A stretch of DNA of 64,000 nucleotides from Janthinobacterium sp. PAMC25594 (GCF_019443505.1 NZ_CP080377.1:3968001-4032000); one strand, 5' to 3'; positions 1 to 9,290 are shown, counted from the first letter of the stretch. Translations and numbers: made by a program. Notes: generated by a model from the sequence alone, not told the origin.

Positions 1-593
1 GCCAGGCGGCTGTGCGCCAGCCAGCGCGCGCGCTGCAAGTCGGGCAAGCTGGCGATGTCCCTGGCGGGCAGGCTGGCCAGGTAGGCGGGCGAGGCGACGG
101 GCCAGATCGCATACGGTTCGATCAGCGCGGCGCGGTAGCTCGAATCGTTGAGGGAACCCATGCGGATGGCCAGGTCGTAGCGGCCCGAGATCAGGTCTTC
201 ATGCGACGATGAAGACGAATGCTGGATCTGCAGCTGCGGGTGGGCGGCGGCAAACGCGATCAGCGCGGGGATCACCGTGCGGCCGCCGTATTCGACGGTG
301 GTGGTCAGGCGCAGGGTGCCGCGCAAGCCCTGCTGGCCCTGGCGCGCCGTCTCGATGGCGCCGTGCGCTTCGCTCAGCACGCGCTGGCAATCTTCGTAAA
401 AACGCCGTCCCACGTCGGTCAGCGCCAGGCTGCGCGTGCTGCGCGTGAGCAGCGACACGCCCAGCTCCGCCTCCAGCTGTTTCAAGTTAAAACTGACGAC
501 GGCCTTGCTCTGGCCCAGCACGGCGGCGGCCGCCGTCAGCGAGCCGGCGTCGACGATGGCGATGAAAATACCCAAGCGGTCAAGACTGATCAT
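1..593 (-). CDS. LysR-family transcriptional regulator (C-terminus cut by window edge)
   Basis: The reading frame on the minus strand starts at the ATG at 593-591 (MISLDRLGIFIAIVD) and stays open to the window edge, giving 197 codons. The N-terminus is a LysR winged helix-turn-helix (SLTAAAAVLGQSKAVVSFNL, then LEAELGVSLLTRSTRSLALT). It is followed by the start of the substrate-binding domain. The gene is divergent from the MFS exporter gene at 721, a standard arrangement in which the LysR protein controls the neighbouring transporter. A perfect palindrome lies in the gap (630-648). The effector cannot be told from sequence. Confidence 0.9.
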   Translation of the reverse strand, partial: MISLDRLGIFIAIVDAGSLTAAAAVLGQSKAVVSFNLKQLEAELGVSLLTRSTRSLALTDVGRRFYEDCQRVLSEAHGAIETARQGQQGLRGTLRLTTTVEYGGRTVIPALIAFAAAHPQLQIQHSSSSSHEDLISGRYDLAIRMGSLNDSSYRAALIEPYAIWPVASPAYLASLPARDIASLPDLQRARWLAHSRL

Positions 594-629
594 AAATAAG
601 AATGAGGAGGCATGCGGGTTGTAGAGGTT

Positions 630-648
630 TGTCAAAATTTATTTGACA
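630..648. promoter_or_regulatory. Palindromic candidate LysR operator
   Basis: TGTCAAA-ATTTA-TTTGACA is a perfect 7-5-7 inverted repeat in the 127-bp gap between the divergent LysR and MFS genes. LysR proteins typically bind interrupted palindromes with a T-N11-A core in such gaps. Assignment to this LysR is inference. Confidence 0.55.
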
Positions 649-720
649 GTGTAATCGGGGCTGGCCCGTTACGCAAATGGCCTGTGGCGCTTAAGCTGGC
701 CGTTTGCCATTCGGAGCACC

Positions 721-2142
721 ATGGACTATCGCAAAAAAGTGGCGGCCATCTATCTGCTGGGTTTTTTCGTCGACCTGATCAACATGTTCATCACCAGCGT
801 CGCCTACCCCGACATCGGCCATGCCCTGCACGCTTCGGTGGCGCAGCTGGCCTGGATCAGCACCGGCTACATTCTCGGCCTGACCATCGTCATCCCCGCC
901 AGCGCCTGGCTGGCTGCCTATTATGGCAGCAAAACCGTGTTTATGGCATCGTTGCTAACTTTTTTATGCGCCAGCATCGGCGCCGGCCTGGCGCCCTCGA
1001 TCGAGGCGCTGATCGTCTGGCGCTGCGTGCAGGGTTTGGGTGGCGGCTTGCTCATTCCGCTGGGCCAAAGCATGACTTACCATCTGTACCAGCCTGCCGA
1101 GCGCCCTGGCCTGTCCTCCGTCATCATGCTGGTGGGCTTGCTGGCGCCCGCGCTGTCGCCCGCGCTGGGCGGCGTGATCGTCGACAGCCTGTCGTGGCGC
1201 GCGATTTTCTATCTGAACGTGCCCTTCGCCGCGCTGGCGCTGCTGCTGGCCGCCTGCTGGCTGCGTCCCGACCCGCCGCGCGCGCAAGTGCCCCGCCTCG
1301 ACGTGGGCGGCCTGCTGGCGGGCAGCACGGCGATCTTGCTGCTGTTGCTGGGCCTGACGATGCTGGGCACACCGGGCGAGCTGGCGGCCGGCGCCGGCGT
1401 GCTGGCGCTGGGTGCCCTCTGCGCCTGGGCCTACGTGCGCGGCGCCTTGCGCAAAGCCACGCCGCTGCTGAACCTGCGCCTGGCCGCCGAACCGCTGCTG
1501 CGCATTGCCATGCTGATGTATTTGCTGGTGCCCGGTGTCTTCATGGGCGTGAGCCTGCTGGCCATGCTGTACCTGCAGGGCGTGCTGGGCATGTCGGCAT
1601 CGACGGCGGGCGCGCTGATGCTGCCGTGGGCGCTGGCCTCGTTTGCGGCCATTTCACTGACCGGCAAAAGCTATCGCCGCGTGGGTCCGCAACCGCTGTT
1701 CATTGCCGGTGCGCTGCTGCAGGCGGCGGGCATGCTGATGCTGCTGCGCGTGGATGCGGCGGGCCAGTTATTCTGGCTGGCGGGCGCGTATGCCGTGATG
1801 GGTTTTGGCGGCGGCTTGTGCAGCAGCACGGCGCAAAGCACGGCGTTTTTGCGCACGCCGGACGGGCAATTGAGCCAGGCCAGCGCCGTGTGGAATATCA
1901 ACCGCCAGCTGGGCTTTTGCCTGGGCGTGGCGCTGCTCAGCGTACTGCTGAATGGCTTGCTGGCGGCGCATGGGATTGCGTCGCTGGACGACCCCGCCCA
2001 GCACGCGCGCGCGGTGCAGGTTTTTCACTGGTGTTTTGCCCTCGCCGCCGCCTCGTGCGTACTGCCTTTGGTGCTGTGCGCGCGGATCGATAACCGCGCC
2101 GTTCTCGACCTTTTACATCACCATGGAGTAGCGAAAAAATGA
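721..2142 (+). CDS. MFS drug exporter, DHA2 (EmrB/QacA) type
   Basis: The 473-residue protein has about 14 hydrophobic segments, the number expected for the DHA2 drug:H+ antiporter family in the inner membrane. Motif A-like and motif C-like signatures are visible: GSKTVFMASLLTF near residue 65, and GLLAPALSPALGGVIVD near 140, the proline/glycine-rich antiporter motif in TM5. The ATG at 721 follows CGGAGCACC, a moderate ribosome binding site. The gene overlaps the next by ATGA, so the two are co-translated. A divergent LysR gene probably regulates it. The substrate is unknown. Confidence 0.88.
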   Translation: MDYRKKVAAIYLLGFFVDLINMFITSVAYPDIGHALHASVAQLAWISTGYILGLTIVIPASAWLAAYYGSKTVFMASLLTFLCASIGAGLAPSIEALIVWRCVQGLGGGLLIPLGQSMTYHLYQPAERPGLSSVIMLVGLLAPALSPALGGVIVDSLSWRAIFYLNVPFAALALLLAACWLRPDPPRAQVPRLDVGGLLAGSTAILLLLLGLTMLGTPGELAAGAGVLALGALCAWAYVRGALRKATPLLNLRLAAEPLLRIAMLMYLLVPGVFMGVSLLAMLYLQGVLGMSASTAGALMLPWALASFAAISLTGKSYRRVGPQPLFIAGALLQAAGMLMLLRVDAAGQLFWLAGAYAVMGFGGGLCSSTAQSTAFLRTPDGQLSQASAVWNINRQLGFCLGVALLSVLLNGLLAAHGIASLDDPAQHARAVQVFHWCFALAAASCVLPLVLCARIDNRAVLDLLHHHGVAKK

Positions 2143-2537
2143 ACGCAACGAACCCCTGTTTTGACGATGTTTTATCCACGCATGTGCTGATCCGCGAGTG
2201 GCTTTCCGGCGAGGCTGCGGCGCCCGAACATTGCGCTGATTTGCTGGCGCGTTTTTCACCCGCTTTCACGATGGTGGCGCCCGGTGGCAAGCAGCTCGAT
2301 CACGCCGGCTTGACGGCGTTTTTCCGCGCCGCCGGCGGTAGCCGTCCGGGTTTGCAGATGCGGCTTTCCGACCTCGTTGTAATCCAGGACAGCGCGGCCG
2401 GCGCCACCGTGTCCTACCGCGAATGCCAGTCGCTGCCGGGGGGAGAAAACACCGAGCGCCTGTCGACCGTCGTGTATGACAAAACACCCACTGGCGCCCT
2501 GCTGTGGCGCCATCTGCACGAAACGTGGGTGGTTTAA
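2139..2537 (+). CDS. SnoaL/DUF4440-like small protein
   Basis: This 132-residue soluble protein has a layout typical of NTF2-fold, SnoaL/DUF4440-type proteins: an N-terminal helical stretch (LIREWLSGEAAAPEHCADLL), a central GLTAFFRAAGG segment, and a C-terminal strand ending LLWRHLHETWVV. Its start overlaps the stop of the MFS gene (ATGA), so it belongs to the same operon. Members range from enzymes to binding proteins and no catalytic set can be assigned here. It may act on, or shield against, whatever the exporter handles. Confidence 0.7.
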   Translation: MNATNPCFDDVLSTHVLIREWLSGEAAAPEHCADLLARFSPAFTMVAPGGKQLDHAGLTAFFRAAGGSRPGLQMRLSDLVVIQDSAAGATVSYRECQSLPGGENTERLSTVVYDKTPTGALLWRHLHETWVV

Positions 2538-2538
2538 T

Positions 2539-3114
2539 TTAGCTCAAATCATGCAAGTCTTTTTGCTGCGCCGGAGCGATGGAAAACTGCGAAAAAACCA
2601 CCTCCAGGCCACCACGTTCCGGCGTGCAGCACATGGGGCCGACAAGGTAGCGCGATGCCGTGGGAAACGGCGCCAGGCGCAGCAGCGGCCAGCGCTGGCC
2701 ATCGGTGGAATACTGCACGCGGATCACGCCTTGCGCCACCGTCACGCGCAGCCAGAAACCATCGGGCATGGCGGGGGCGATGCTGACGGCCCAATCCGAT
2801 TTGTCCAGGGTCAGTACGCTGCTCAATAGCAGCTGGCCGTCGGAAAATTCGACACCGCATTTGATCCAGTTTTCCGCATCGATGCGCACCATCATGCCGG
2901 CCTGGTCATACAGCGAAGAGTACTGCGCCGCCACGTGCAGCTGCGCCGTGAAATCGCCGCCGATTTCCGTGCCGAAAAAGTGGCCGCTGTCGCGGATAAA
3001 ACCATACGAGGTCTTGCGCCAGAAATCGGTTTTTTCATCGGTCGTCACGCGCAGTTGCGCCGCGTCGCGGGTGAAATTTTCCGGTGGATTGAGCCAGCTG
3101 CCTTGCGTGAACAT
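2539..3114 (-). CDS. DUF1349 family protein (concanavalin-like fold)
   Basis: I place the start at the ATG 3114-3112, preceded by GGAAAGG at good spacing. A longer upstream frame runs into the outer-membrane protein gene and has no ribosome binding site. The 191-residue product begins MFTQGSWLNPPENF. It shows the DUF1349 hallmarks: FWRKTSYGFIRDSGHFF, an AGMMVRIDAENWIKCGVEF core, and a PDGFWLRVT segment. The family has the jelly-roll fold of the beta-xylosidase C-terminal domain, and its members are mostly uncharacterised cytoplasmic proteins. It converges on the SnoaL-like gene with one base between the stops. Confidence 0.85.
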   Translation of the reverse strand: MFTQGSWLNPPENFTRDAAQLRVTTDEKTDFWRKTSYGFIRDSGHFFGTEIGGDFTAQLHVAAQYSSLYDQAGMMVRIDAENWIKCGVEFSDGQLLLSSVLTLDKSDWAVSIAPAMPDGFWLRVTVAQGVIRVQYSTDGQRWPLLRLAPFPTASRYLVGPMCCTPERGGLEVVFSQFSIAPAQQKDLHDLS

Positions 3115-3139
3115 CGCGCCCCTTTCCGAGCTAAAAAGA

Positions 3140-4528
3140 TCACATAGTTTGCCCCCATCCCAGCGCCTTGTACAGGGCAATCGCATCGATGTAGGACGCC
3201 GTTTCCGCCAGCAGCGCTTCGCGCCGGATATCGAACAAGGCGCGCTGGTTTTCCAGCACGGCCTGGTAGCTGCCGGCACCGCCCTGATAGCGCGTGCTGG
3301 CGATGCCGAGCGCCGCATTGCCGTGGCGCGCCGATTCCAGCAGGGAGGCCAGGCGCGTTTGGTTTTCCGCTAGCTGCGTGACGGCGTTTTCCACGTCTTC
3401 CTGCGCCAACAACATCGTTTGTTCATAGCGCGCCAGCGCGCCGTGCGCCTCGGCCTGCGTGCCGCGCAAGCGTGCCCGCACGCTGCCCAGGCGGAAGGCC
3501 GGATAGCTGACAATTGGTGCCACCTCAAAGGCGCGCGCGCCGCCGTCGAACACGCCGCTGCCGCGCAGGGCAAAGAAGCCCAGGAAACCACCGAGGCTCA
3601 GGCGCGGATACAGGTCGGCCGTGGCGGCGCCCACGTCTTCGCTGGACGCGGCCAGCAGGCGCTCGGCGCGCACCACGTCGGGCCGCTGCTTGATCAGTTG
3701 ATTCACGTCGCCGAGCGGCAGCTGGCCCGCCAGCGGCGCCTGTTGCCGCGGCGTGGTGGCCAGCGCGATGGCGCCCGGCGGCTGGCCGCTCAAGACATCG
3801 AGCCGGTACTGCGCCTGGCGCAAGAGCGCCTGCAACGGCGGCAAGGCCGCCTCGCTGCGCGCCAGGTTGGCCAGCGCATTGTGGCGTTCTTCCGGCAAGC
3901 CGCTGCCGGCGCGGATGCGCGCGTCGGTCAAGTCCACCGTGTCGCGCCAGCTTTGCACCTGCGCCTGCGTCAGCGCCAGGTTTTGCTGGTAGCCCAGGGC
4001 CTCGTAGTAATTGCGCGCCACCTCGGCGGCTATCGTCAGCTGCACTTGCCGCAAGTCCGCCTGCGCCGCGTCGGCGCGCGCCTGCGCCGAGCGGGAAATA
4101 TGCGCCAGGCGGCCGAACAGGTCGATCTCCCATTGCGCGTCGAAACCCACGCGCGTGCTGGCGCTGGCGGTGCGGCTATCGGGGGTGTTTTGCCGCACCT
4201 GGCGCTGCCAGCCCGCCTGGCCCGTGACAGTGGGCAGTTCATCGAGGCGGCGCTCGTCGAAGATGGCGCGCGCGGCCAGCAGATTCGCTTGCGCCTGGGC
4301 GATATCGAGGTTGTGTTCGAGTGCGCTGGCGATCAGTTGCGACAGGCGCGCATCGTCGAAAAACGTCCACCACGCGGTCTCGCTGACGGCGCCCGTACCA
4401 GGTGCGAATTGCGCTTGCTGCGGACTGGCCAGGGCGATGTCGGGCGTGCCCGGCGTGACGTAGGCGGGGCTGACGGCGCAGCCGGCCAGCACGGGGAAAA
4501 GGGCGACGAGATAGCGGTACTTTTTCAT
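3140..4528 (-). CDS. RND efflux outer-membrane lipoprotein (NodT/OprM family)
   Basis: The 462-residue protein starts MKKYRYLVALFPVLAGCAVS. It has a lipobox (LAGC), so the mature protein should be acylated at Cys16. The body carries the duplicated OEP domain of TolC-like channels, with coiled-coil helices such as LDIAQAQANLLAARAIF and YYEALGYQQNLALTQAQVQ. The OprM-type segment AQWEIDLFGRLAH precedes the second repeat. It is the last gene of the adaptor-pump-channel operon and overlaps the stop of the pump gene by 4 bases. It would form the outer-membrane duct of the tripartite pump. Confidence 0.93.
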   Translation of the reverse strand: MKKYRYLVALFPVLAGCAVSPAYVTPGTPDIALASPQQAQFAPGTGAVSETAWWTFFDDARLSQLIASALEHNLDIAQAQANLLAARAIFDERRLDELPTVTGQAGWQRQVRQNTPDSRTASASTRVGFDAQWEIDLFGRLAHISRSAQARADAAQADLRQVQLTIAAEVARNYYEALGYQQNLALTQAQVQSWRDTVDLTDARIRAGSGLPEERHNALANLARSEAALPPLQALLRQAQYRLDVLSGQPPGAIALATTPRQQAPLAGQLPLGDVNQLIKQRPDVVRAERLLAASSEDVGAATADLYPRLSLGGFLGFFALRGSGVFDGGARAFEVAPIVSYPAFRLGSVRARLRGTQAEAHGALARYEQTMLLAQEDVENAVTQLAENQTRLASLLESARHGNAALGIASTRYQGGAGSYQAVLENQRALFDIRREALLAETASYIDAIALYKALGWGQTM

Positions 4529-7500
4529 GGGGATTCCTTCAGCGCCTGCGACAGGTCGCGGGCACGCGGCGTGGCATGGTCGGCCGTGTGGCGGCGGGCC
4601 AAAAAGGTGTACACGGTGGGCAGCACGAACAGGGTGAAGAAGGTGCCGATCAACATGCCAGAGACAATCACGACGCCCAGGCCGAAGCGGCTGTTGGCGC
4701 CCGCGCCCGAGGCGAACAGCAGCGGCACCAGGCCCACCACCATCGCGGCCGTCGTCATCAAGATCGGGCGCAAGCGGATCTGCGCCGCCTTGCGGATGGC
4801 GCTGAGGCGGTCGAGCTGTTCATGCACCTGCAATTCGTTGGCAAATTCCACCATCAGGATGCCGTGCTTGCTGATCAAACCAATCAGGGTCACCAGGCCG
4901 ATCTGCGTGTAGATGTTCACGGTGGCGTAGCCGAGCGCCAGCGGAATCAGGGCGCCGCAGATCGACAGTGGCACCGTGATCAGGATGATCAGCGGGTCCG
5001 TCAGGCTTTCGTACTGGGCCGCCAGCACCAGGTAGATGACGACGACGGCCGCCAGGAAGGCCAGCAGCAGGGCATTGCCTTCCGTGGCGAACTGGCGCGC
5101 ATCGGATTGCCAGTCGTAGCTGAAGCCGGGCGGCAGGGTTTTCGCCACGCCATCGAGGAAGGTGACGGCGTCGCCCAGGGTCACGCCCGGCGCCGGCACG
5201 CCCTGGAAGGTGGCCGCGTTTTGCTGGTTGAACTGCGTCAGCATGTTCGGCTCGATCTGTTCGCTCACCGAGACGACGGCGGACAGCGGTAGCAGGCTGC
5301 CATCGTCGGCGCGCACGTACTGCTGCGTCAGGGCTTGCGCCGTGAGTCGCTGTTCGCGCGGGCTTTGCGCGATGACGTCATACGCGCGGCCATCCATGCC
5401 GAAGCGGTTCAGGTAATTTTCGCCCACCAGCACGGCCAGCGATTCGCCGATGTCCTGCATGCGGATGCCCAGGCTGTTCGCCTTGGAACGGTCCACGCGC
5501 ACCTTCACCACGGGGTTGTTGTAATCGAGGTCGCTGTCGACGACGGCGAACAGGCCGCTGTCGCGCGCGCGCTGCTTGACGTCTTCCATGGTGCGGAACA
5601 GCGTGGCGTAATCCTGCGCGCTGCGCAAGACCAGCTGCACGGGCAAGCCGCCGCTCGATCCCGGCAGGGGCGCCAGCTGGAAGGCGAAAATGCTGGTGCC
5701 TTCCACGTCGCCCACGGCGTGCTGCAATTCGGCCTGGATGACGGCCGCATTGCGCGCGCGTTCGGCCCACGGCGTCAGGTTGATGCCGCCGATGCTCGAC
5801 GCGGGGCCTTCGCCGCCATTGATGATCCAGCGCGAGTGCGTTTCGGGGATATTTTTGTAGATATCATCGAGCTTGTAGGAAAAACGTTCGACGTAATCGA
5901 GGTTGGCGTGCTGCGGTGCCTTGATGGCCGTCAGCACGCTGGCCTGGTCCTCCGCTGGCGCCAGTTCGCGCTGCGGCAGCAGGTACAAAAAGGGCAAACT
6001 GACCATCACCAGCGCGGCGAAACCGGCACTGAGCCAGCGGTGGTGCAGCGAGCGGTCCAGCAGGCGCGCATAGCGCGTGGTCAAGCCTTCGAAGAAATGC
6101 TCGGCGGCGCGCGCCATACGCCCTTCCGATTGTTTCGGTTGCAGCAGCAAAGAGCTCATCACGGGAGACAAGGTCAGCGCCACCACGCCCGACACCACCA
6201 CGGCGCCGGCCAGGGTCAGCGCGAACTCCTTGAACAGCGCGCCCGTGAGACCCCCCATCATGCCGATCGGCGCATACACGGCGGCCAGCGTGATCGTCAT
6301 GGCGATCACGGGACCGGCCACTTCGCGCGCGCCCACCAGCGCGGCGGCCACGGGCGTCTTGCCTTCCTCGATATGCCGGTGCACGTTTTCCACCACGACG
6401 ATGGCGTCGTCGACCACCAGGCCCACGGCCAGCACCATCGCCAGCAAGGTCAATAAATTGATGCTGAAGCCGAAAGCCAGCATCAGCGCCGCCGCGCCCA
6501 GCATCGACAGCGGGATCGTCACGACGGGAATCAGCACGGAGCGCAAGGAACCCATGCACAGATAGATGACGATGACGACGATGAGCAGCGCTTCGAGCAG
6601 GGTGTGCGCCACCTCCTCGATGGACGACTGGATGAAGCGCGCCGTCTCGAACGCCAGCTCGACTTTCACGCCGGGCGGCAGGGTTTTCTGGATTTCGGGC
6701 AGCAGTTTTTTGATGCCGTCGACGATCACCAGCGGGTTGCCGCCCGGCGTGGGCGACAGGCCCAGATACACGGCCGGCACGCCGTTCATGATGCCGCTCG
6801 TTTCCGTGGCGGCCGCGCCCAGTTCCACCGTGCCCACGTCCTTCAAGCGCACGAGCGATGCGCTGTCCTTTTCATCGCCACCCTTGCGGATGACCATGTC
6901 GCGGAACTCCGCCACGCTGGTCAGATCCGTGTTGACGCTGATGTTAGAGACGACGAATTGTCCTTTCACTTTGCCCGGTGCCGCCTGGTAGTTATTGCGC
7001 CGCACGGCGTCGGCCACGTCGGCGGCCGTCAAGCCGCGCGCCGCCAGTTTTACCGGGTCGATCCACAGCCGCATGGCCAGCTGCTGGCCGCCATACACGT
7101 CGACTTTCGCCACGCCGTCGATGGTGGCGAACATCGGCTGCACCACGCGCGCCAGATAATCGGTCAGCGCGGGCGCCGAGACGCTCTCGCTGGCAAAGCC
7201 GACGTAGGCGACGGCCGAGGAATCGCCGGCCGAGCGCTCGATGACGGGGTCAAAAGCGCCTTCGGGCAGCTTGTAGCGCACTTGATTGACCTTGGCCATC
7301 ACTTCCGTCAACGCCTGCGTGGAATCGCGGTTCAATTCCATGCGCACGGTGACCGTGCTGCTGCCCTGCACCGACGACGAGGTCAGGTAATCGATGCCTT
7401 CCACCGACGACACGGCTTGCGCGATCGGCTGCGTGACAAAACCCTGCATCAGTTCCGCCGAGGCGCCCGGATACGTGGTTTTGACCGTGATGGTCGATGA

Positions 7501-7623
7501 TTCGAGCATCGGGTATTGGCGGATCGGCAGCTGCAGGAGGGCGATCACGCCCAGCATCAGAATCAGGGTGCTGATCACCAGCGCCAGCACGGGGCGGCGT
7601 ACGAATAGATCGGTAAATTTCAT
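4525..7623 (-). CDS. RND efflux pump, HAE1 family inner-membrane transporter
   Basis: The 1032-residue protein has the full AcrB/MexB-type layout: two repeats of one TM helix, a large periplasmic loop, and five further TM helices. The proton-relay pair is visible in GLVVDDAIVVVENV around residue 405. The N-terminus MKFTDLFVRRPVLALVISTL is typical, as is the conserved LAPAEDQASVLTAIKAP start of the second loop half. It exchanges protons for hydrophobic drugs or solvents and works with the adaptor gene 15 bp upstream and the channel gene overlapping downstream. The substrate cannot be predicted. No dedicated regulator lies next to the operon. Confidence 0.95.
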   Translation of the reverse strand: MKFTDLFVRRPVLALVISTLILMLGVIALLQLPIRQYPMLESSTITVKTTYPGASAELMQGFVTQPIAQAVSSVEGIDYLTSSSVQGSSTVTVRMELNRDSTQALTEVMAKVNQVRYKLPEGAFDPVIERSAGDSSAVAYVGFASESVSAPALTDYLARVVQPMFATIDGVAKVDVYGGQQLAMRLWIDPVKLAARGLTAADVADAVRRNNYQAAPGKVKGQFVVSNISVNTDLTSVAEFRDMVIRKGGDEKDSASLVRLKDVGTVELGAAATETSGIMNGVPAVYLGLSPTPGGNPLVIVDGIKKLLPEIQKTLPPGVKVELAFETARFIQSSIEEVAHTLLEALLIVVIVIYLCMGSLRSVLIPVVTIPLSMLGAAALMLAFGFSINLLTLLAMVLAVGLVVDDAIVVVENVHRHIEEGKTPVAAALVGAREVAGPVIAMTITLAAVYAPIGMMGGLTGALFKEFALTLAGAVVVSGVVALTLSPVMSSLLLQPKQSEGRMARAAEHFFEGLTTRYARLLDRSLHHRWLSAGFAALVMVSLPFLYLLPQRELAPAEDQASVLTAIKAPQHANLDYVERFSYKLDDIYKNIPETHSRWIINGGEGPASSIGGINLTPWAERARNAAVIQAELQHAVGDVEGTSIFAFQLAPLPGSSGGLPVQLVLRSAQDYATLFRTMEDVKQRARDSGLFAVVDSDLDYNNPVVKVRVDRSKANSLGIRMQDIGESLAVLVGENYLNRFGMDGRAYDVIAQSPREQRLTAQALTQQYVRADDGSLLPLSAVVSVSEQIEPNMLTQFNQQNAATFQGVPAPGVTLGDAVTFLDGVAKTLPPGFSYDWQSDARQFATEGNALLLAFLAAVVVIYLVLAAQYESLTDPLIILITVPLSICGALIPLALGYATVNIYTQIGLVTLIGLISKHGILMVEFANELQVHEQLDRLSAIRKAAQIRLRPILMTTAAMVVGLVPLLFASGAGANSRFGLGVVIVSGMLIGTFFTLFVLPTVYTFLARRHTADHATPRARDLSQALKESP

Positions 7624-7638
7624 GGTCGCGTGCTCCTC

Positions 7639-8751
7639 TTACGAGCCGGCCTTGGGCGCGGCGCGCTTGGCCTCGTCCAGGGTGTTGGCCACGGCCTGCA
7701 CGGCCATGCCGTCGGCCAGTTTCAGCTGGCCCGAAGCGACCACGCGCTGCCCCTCGCGCAAGCCGTCGATAATGGCCACGCGGCCCCCTGCCCGCTCGCC
7801 CAGTTTCACGCCCACGCGCTTGACGGTGAGCGGCTGCTTGCCCTCCTGCTGCGCCACAAACACCGTGTCGCCATACGCGCTGTAGGTCACCGCCGTTTCC
7901 GGCACCGTCAGCTGCTGGCCCGCCTCGCGCGCCACGCGCACATTCGCGTACATGCCCGCTTTTAAAGCGCCGCGCGGATTGGTCAGCGCCGCCTGCACCT
8001 GCACCATGCGCGAGCGGTCGATCAGCGGGTCGATGGCGTTGATCTTCGCTGTAAAAACGTCGTCCGGATAGGCGTCCACCAGCACTTGCACGGCCTGGCC
8101 CGGCGCCAGTTTCGCGCTGCTCTGTTCATCGAGGGCGAAGTTCACCAGCAGCGACTTCGTGTCGATCAGACTGGCCACCGTATCGGCCGCGTTCAGGTAC
8201 TGTCCCGCGTGCACCTTGCGGATGCCCAGCTGCCCGGCGAACGGCGTGCGGATGGTTTTTTGCGCGATCAGCGCCTCCGTCTGGCGCACGTCGCCCAGGG
8301 CCGCGTCGCGCGCGGCCAGCGCAGTGTCGAGTTGCTCCTGCGTGGCCGCCTTTTCCTTGACCATCTGCGCCGTGCGGGCATGGCTGCTTTCCGCATTCTT
8401 CAGCTGCGCGCGCTGGCGCAGCAGCATTGCCTGTTCCGGCGCGTCATTCAGCTGTACCAGCACGGCGCCGGCTGCCACGGTTTGCCCCGATTCGAAGCGG
8501 ATCTGCGTGATCCGCCCGCCCGTTTCGGCGGCCACCTGCACCTGCCGCGCCGCTTCCAGTTCGCCCACGCCCGCAAAAAAGCGCTCCTGCGTGCCCAGCA
8601 CGACGTGCACCAGCGCCACCTTGGTGGCCGGGGAGGCGGTGGCATCGGCCGCATGTGCAGCGGCTTGTGAAGCGGCGCGCGGATACAGCGCGGCACCGGC
8701 GACGGCCAGCGCGATGGCCAGCGCGGAGGCGCCGACGATTTTCGTATTTAT
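7639..8751 (-). CDS. RND efflux periplasmic adaptor (membrane fusion protein), atypical start
   Basis: The protein has the MFP pattern. A hydrophobic N-terminus (KIVGASALAIALAVAGAALY) is followed by a lipoyl/barrel-sandwich half (AAETGGRITQIRFESGQTV), a coiled-coil hairpin around AQLKNAESSHARTAQMVKEK, the second lipoyl half (TIRTPFAGQLGIRKVHAG), and a beta-barrel domain. The coding frame has no ATG, GTG or CTG near this N-terminus. A good AAAGGA at 8759-8764 lies 7 bases before an ATA at 8751-8749, followed by AAT ACG AAA, which would read MNTKIVG. I therefore give ATA as the likely functional start (370 residues). The nearest conventional choice is a TTG at 8784 with no ribosome binding site. 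A G-to-A sequencing error or mutation is possible. Confidence 0.85.
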   Translation of the reverse strand: MNTKIVGASALAIALAVAGAALYPRAASQAAAHAADATASPATKVALVHVVLGTQERFFAGVGELEAARQVQVAAETGGRITQIRFESGQTVAAGAVLVQLNDAPEQAMLLRQRAQLKNAESSHARTAQMVKEKAATQEQLDTALAARDAALGDVRQTEALIAQKTIRTPFAGQLGIRKVHAGQYLNAADTVASLIDTKSLLVNFALDEQSSAKLAPGQAVQVLVDAYPDDVFTAKINAIDPLIDRSRMVQVQAALTNPRGALKAGMYANVRVAREAGQQLTVPETAVTYSAYGDTVFVAQQEGKQPLTVKRVGVKLGERAGGRVAIIDGLREGQRVVASGQLKLADGMAVQAVANTLDEAKRAAPKAGS

Positions 8752-8807
8752 GATGCAGTCCTTTACAGCAGTACAAAAAGACAAAGAAGAGGCGCAGCGG
8801 AGGCTGA

Positions 8808-9290
8808 TCAGGTCCGCTGCGCGTTGAAGGTGAAAAACAGCGCCAGGGTCCACAGCAGCAGCACCAGGTGCGTCGTCTGCAAGCCTTCTTGCGCGATCCA
8901 GTAGCCGAACCACAGGCCGCCCAGGTGCATCAGCAGCAAAAAGGCGGCCATGGCGCACAAGGCCAGGTTCAGCCAGGGCAAGCCGGCGGCCAGGCCGCCG
9001 CCGAAAAACAGCGCCACGCCCGTCCAGGCGGCGATGGCGGCGGCAAGCTGCAGCGCCAGCACCACGCCCAGCGAGAGCCGGTGCAAGGTCAATGAAGTGA
9101 GCGCGCGGCGCAGCAGCGGCGTCTGGATGGTCGGGTCCATGCGCAGCGGATCCATGCGCATGGTGTTGCCGATGGCCCAGACGGAGCCGTGGAAGGCGTG
9201 CAGGTTGTTGATGGCGGCCAGGGTGAGCCAGGTGGCCAGGCCGGTGGCGAGGATGGCGTGAAACAGCCAAATGGAGTGCTGCAGCTGCAT
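8808..9290 (-). CDS. DUF2165 family small membrane protein
   Basis: The 160-residue product starts at the ATG 9290-9288 (MQLQHSIWLFHAILATGLATWL). It has four hydrophobic segments and the DUF2165 features: an N-terminal helix pair, the NTMRMDPLRMDPTIQTPL loop, and a C-terminal FGYWIAQEGLQTTHL segment. The family consists of predicted inner-membrane proteins without a known biochemical role. The gene lies 56 bp upstream of the efflux adaptor start and could be cotranscribed with the pump. It is divergent from the SufR-like regulator gene at 9415, which may control it. Confidence 0.85.
   Translation of the reverse strand: MQLQHSIWLFHAILATGLATWLTLAAINNLHAFHGSVWAIGNTMRMDPLRMDPTIQTPLLRRALTSLTLHRLSLGVVLALQLAAAIAAWTGVALFFGGGLAAGLPWLNLALCAMAAFLLLMHLGGLWFGYWIAQEGLQTTHLVLLLWTLALFFTFNAQRT

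Noticed and set aside
612..2093. Long plus-strand open frame (493 codons) over the MFS gene
   Set aside because: It is out of frame with the clear 14-TM exporter at 721-2142 and its translation is Arg/Gly/Ala-rich without any membrane pattern; a high-GC shadow.
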